DNA of 8,239 nt from Candidatus Nanopelagicaceae bacterium (GTDB taxonomy: Bacteria > Actinomycetota > Actinomycetes > Nanopelagicales > Nanopelagicaceae): assembly GCA_023262125.1 (NCBI GenBank), contig JALRDT010000039.1:1-8239 (forward strand), read 5' to 3'. Below the pieces are notes generated by a model, which was not told the origin of the DNA, searched no databases, and saw only the letters and a list, made by a program, of their open reading frames with translations. Both the position numbers and the translations under genes were made by a program. Shown piece after piece: positions 6,272-8,239 of this stretch (its first letter is position 1; every line of letters begins with the position of its first letter).

Positions 6272-6299
6272 AGACTATCGTAAGGAATGTGAAAGACAA
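6272..6299 (-). promoter_or_regulatory. Promoter of the leaderless RNase gene
   Basis: On the minus strand a -35-like TTGTCT (6299-6294, four of six matches to TTGACA) is followed by a 16-base spacer and TAGTCT (6277-6272). Six bases then separate it from the ATG at 6265. This is the best two-part promoter in the window. Its -35 lies inside the first codons of the divergent ATPase gene. Confidence 0.6.
6276..6281 (+). promoter_or_regulatory. -10 element for the P1B ATPase gene
   Basis: TATCGT fits TANNNT and ends seven bases before the GTG at 6289, so the transcript would begin at or one base before the start codon. It shares bases 6276-6277 with the divergent TAGTCT. No strong -35 is seen (TTGATA at 6249-6254 has a 21-base spacer). 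Confidence 0.4.
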
Positions 6300-8088
6300 G
6301 GTGACTGCGGCGTTACTTTATTCATCTACGACCGCATTAGCGCTTGGTCTAATTTTTAAATATTTCCTGAACATTAGCGCCGATATTCCATGGGCAATTG
6401 GCGGTTTTATCGGATTAATCCCATCTATTAAATGGGTTTTAGATGAACTTAAAGATAAACAGATGGGATCCGATGTTTTAGCCATCTTTTCAATCGTTGG
6501 AGCTCTGGCAATAAGAGAGTTTTTTGCGGCCGCCGTGATCTCATTCATGTTGGCTTCCGGTCGAGCTTTGGAAAGTTGGGCAGAGGGGCGTGCAGATTTT
6601 GCATTGAAATCTTTGATTGATCGAATGCCAAAATTGGCAAATAGAATTACAAAGACTGGTCAATTGGAAGTTATAAAAATTGAGGATGTTGAGATAAATA
6701 ATCGATTGCTAGTTAAATCAGGTGAAATTATTCCTGTCGACGGAATTGCTCAAGAAACATGTTATCTAGATCAATCTGCCTTAACCGGAGAACCAATGCC
6801 AGTTCTATTGGAAAAAGCAGGTTCTGTAATTAGTGGCACTATTAATGCTGGAAATGCTTTTGAAATGATTGCTTCAGGAAATGTAAGCCAAAGTACATAT
6901 TCTGGAATTGTCACAATGGTTCGCAATTCAAGAGCACAATCCTCTCCGAATATTCGACTTGCAAATAAATGGGCTCTACGTTTTGTTCCAATAACAATTG
7001 CAATGGCGGCCTTAACATATTTGCTTACTGGCGATGCATCTAGAACTGTTGCGGTTTTAGTTGTGGCTACCCCTTGCCCTCTAATTCTCGCAGTACCAAT
7101 TGCTTTAGTTTCTGGGATGTCTAGAGCCACTAAAAGCGGTGCGGTTATTAAAGGTGGCGCGGTATTAGAGAAGTTAAGCAGAGCCGAAATAGTTCTTTTG
7201 GATAAAACCGGAACAGTTACGCATGGCGGGCCAGTCATTACCGAAATTGTTACTTCATCGGGAATAACCCATGAGTATGCATTACAAATGGCGGCCTCTT
7301 TAGATCAATACAGCCCACATGTAGTTGCTAAATCATTGGTGGATGAAGCTAAAAACAGAGGCATTTCATTGCTTAGCGCTTCAAATGTGATGGAAGAACA
7401 TGGTAAAGAAGTTTCTGGAGAAATTGATGGAGTCCTGATACGAGTGGGTGCGGCGCCGACAAATCTGCCAAGCTGGGCAAATCTGAAACAACCTTTAATT
7501 GTTGCACTGCACATCAACAATCAGTTGATTGCAATTTTTGGACTAGAAGACCCAATTCGTTCTGAATCGAAAAAAACAATTAGTGACTTACATAAATTGG
7601 GAGTAATCGAAATCGTTATGGTCACTGGTGACAAAGAAGAGACTGCCTCTATTGTCGCCAGAGAGTTGGGAATAAACAGAGTCATAGCTAATTCATCTCC
7701 TGAAACTAAATTAAATGTAGTTCACGAGTATCGAAATAAAGTTTCAGGAAGCGTCATTGTGGTCGGGGATGGAATTAATGATGCCCCAGCTTTAGCGGCT
7801 TCTGATGTTGGAATTGCGATGGGCGCAAGAGGGGCATCTGCAGCTAGCGAAGCCGCAGATGTGGTGATCATTGAGGATTCAATCGACCGGGTCGTGAGCG
7901 CGATTTCAATTGCAAAGCTTTCTCACTCAAAGGCTATGCAGGCATCAATTGGTGGAATGGGTCTGGCGTTGATTGCGATGTTCGCTGCAGCTTTCAATCT
8001 ATTAACTCCCAGCCAAGGAGCAATTGCTCAAGAATTTATTGACTTGCTAGCAATAATGTGGGCTTTAACTACTCTGAGAGGTAAGTAA
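6289..8088 (+). CDS. Heavy-metal P1B-type ATPase with TPCP metal motif
   Basis: A 599-residue membrane pump that uses ATP to move a transition metal, probably outward. No N-terminal HMA or Cys-rich metal-binding domain is present. Membrane segments lie at about 5-25, 33-52, 61-76, 78-95, 228-247, 252-274, 549-570 and 576-595, the eight-helix P1B layout. Key motifs: TGEP (166-169) in the actuator domain; T261-P262-C263-P264 in the helix-6 metal site instead of CPC; D305 in DKTGT (phosphorylated Asp); S342-P343-H344, where most relatives have S-x-H-P; TGD (446-448); GDGIND (493-498). TPC sites are the mark of the P1B-5-like group, some of which export nickel or iron, but the hemerythrin-like tail of that group is absent, so the metal remains open. 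GTG 6289 was chosen over GTG 6301 because of the promoter spacing. A GNAT gene follows nine bases later. Confidence 0.95.
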   Translation: MKDKVTAALLYSSTTALALGLIFKYFLNISADIPWAIGGFIGLIPSIKWVLDELKDKQMGSDVLAIFSIVGALAIREFFAAAVISFMLASGRALESWAEGRADFALKSLIDRMPKLANRITKTGQLEVIKIEDVEINNRLLVKSGEIIPVDGIAQETCYLDQSALTGEPMPVLLEKAGSVISGTINAGNAFEMIASGNVSQSTYSGIVTMVRNSRAQSSPNIRLANKWALRFVPITIAMAALTYLLTGDASRTVAVLVVATPCPLILAVPIALVSGMSRATKSGAVIKGGAVLEKLSRAEIVLLDKTGTVTHGGPVITEIVTSSGITHEYALQMAASLDQYSPHVVAKSLVDEAKNRGISLLSASNVMEEHGKEVSGEIDGVLIRVGAAPTNLPSWANLKQPLIVALHINNQLIAIFGLEDPIRSESKKTISDLHKLGVIEIVMVTGDKEETASIVARELGINRVIANSSPETKLNVVHEYRNKVSGSVIVVGDGINDAPALAASDVGIAMGARGASAASEAADVVIIEDSIDRVVSAISIAKLSHSKAMQASIGGMGLALIAMFAAAFNLLTPSQGAIAQEFIDLLAIMWALTTLRGK

Positions 8089-8091
8089 TCT
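8086..8091 (+). promoter_or_regulatory. -10 element for leaderless GNAT gene, overlapping the ATPase stop codon
   Basis: TAATCT begins with the TAA stop of the ATPase gene and is followed by ATCTCC and then ATG at 8098, the same six-base distance as elsewhere. A weak TTTAAC at 8064-8069 lies 16 bases upstream. There is no Shine-Dalgarno sequence. Confidence 0.5.
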
Positions 8092-8097
8092 ATCTCC

Positions 8098-8239
8098 ATG
8101 ATTCGTGAAGCAAAGAAAAGTGATGTACAAGCCATATATGAACTCATAATTGAGCTGGCGATTTATGAGCGTGAACCTGATGCAGTTGTAGCCACAGTTT
8201 CCGATATAGAAGAGAATTTATTTGGGGCAAATCCTGTTG
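8098..8239 (+). CDS. GNAT family N-acetyltransferase, N-terminal fragment
   Basis: The first 47 codons of a gene that runs off the window. The start MIREAKKSDVQAIYELI, followed by ELAIYEREPDAV and ending ENLFG, is the classic N-terminal strand-helix unit of GNAT acetyltransferases. The Y-E-x-E/R-P-x-A-V segment resembles the diamine/spermidine acetyltransferase-like subgroup. The acetyl-CoA-binding Q/R-x-x-G-x-G/A loop would lie downstream, so the acceptor substrate (polyamine, amino acid or other) cannot be judged. The gap to the ATPase stop is only nine bases, so co-transcription is likely alongside its own proposed leaderless start. Confidence 0.8.
   Translation, partial: MIREAKKSDVQAIYELIIELAIYEREPDAVVATVSDIEENLFGANPV

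Noticed and set aside
6281..6301. TAAGGA as a ribosome-binding site for the ATPase, possibly for GTG 6301
   Set aside because: It is only two bases from GTG 6289 and 14 from GTG 6301, both poor distances. A leaderless start fits better.
6771..7238. A 155-codon open frame on the minus strand inside the ATPase gene
   Set aside because: It is antisense to the most conserved ATPase region, its translation shows no recognisable domain, and it follows from codon bias in the true gene. Other shorter antisense or shifted frames were dismissed for the same reason.
1..8239. A new multi-gene defence, mobile or biosynthetic system
   Set aside because: All genes fall in housekeeping or widespread families. 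No transposase, integrase, tRNA, direct-repeat boundary, CRISPR repeat or compositional shift was seen, and neighbouring genes do not share a plausible new pathway.

Overview
The window is a gene-dense chromosomal segment (about 98% coding, longest gene-free stretch 111 bp) with low GC, roughly 40-43% by eye. Protein content is actinobacterial in flavour: an LLM flavin monooxygenase of the Atu2307/SP_0267 type, DUF4389, DUF4287 and a P1B-type ATPase with a TPCP motif. Starts are mostly preceded by a TANNNT -10 hexamer rather than a Shine-Dalgarno sequence. Low GC, tight packing and leaderless starts together suggest a small-genome planktonic actinobacterium, such as the freshwater acI/Nanopelagicales group. 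That assignment is an inference from style, not a database match.

Layout. 1-424 (+): the C-terminal end of a small multidrug resistance (SMR) transporter, then a 70-residue DUF4287 protein. 427-2622 (-): cysK, cysE and a nitroreductase, read in that order. 2734-4346 (+): a two-repeat DUF4389 membrane protein whose stop overlaps the start of the LLM flavoprotein. 4315-6265 (-): a beta-CASP metallo-beta-lactamase-fold RNase followed by an overlapping small membrane protein resembling the VTT/DedA group. 6289-8239 (+): a heavy-metal P1B ATPase, then the first 47 codons of a GNAT acetyltransferase cut by the window edge.

How the genes relate. cysK and cysE encode the two steps of cysteine synthesis from serine, and the CysE C-terminus ends in isoleucine, as needed for docking into CysK. 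The DUF4389-LLM and RNase-VTT pairs overlap and are probably each co-transcribed. The other neighbours look like an ordinary streamlined-genome arrangement without a shared pathway.

I found no mobile element, CRISPR array, RNA gene, phage gene or convincing new defence or biosynthetic system. The strongest unexplained pattern is regulatory. Six of ten visible start codons sit exactly six bases after a TANNNT hexamer, so the predicted transcription start is the first base of the start codon. Two of these hexamers are built over the stop codon of the upstream gene. In the 23-bp gap at 6266-6288, two divergent -10 elements overlap each other.
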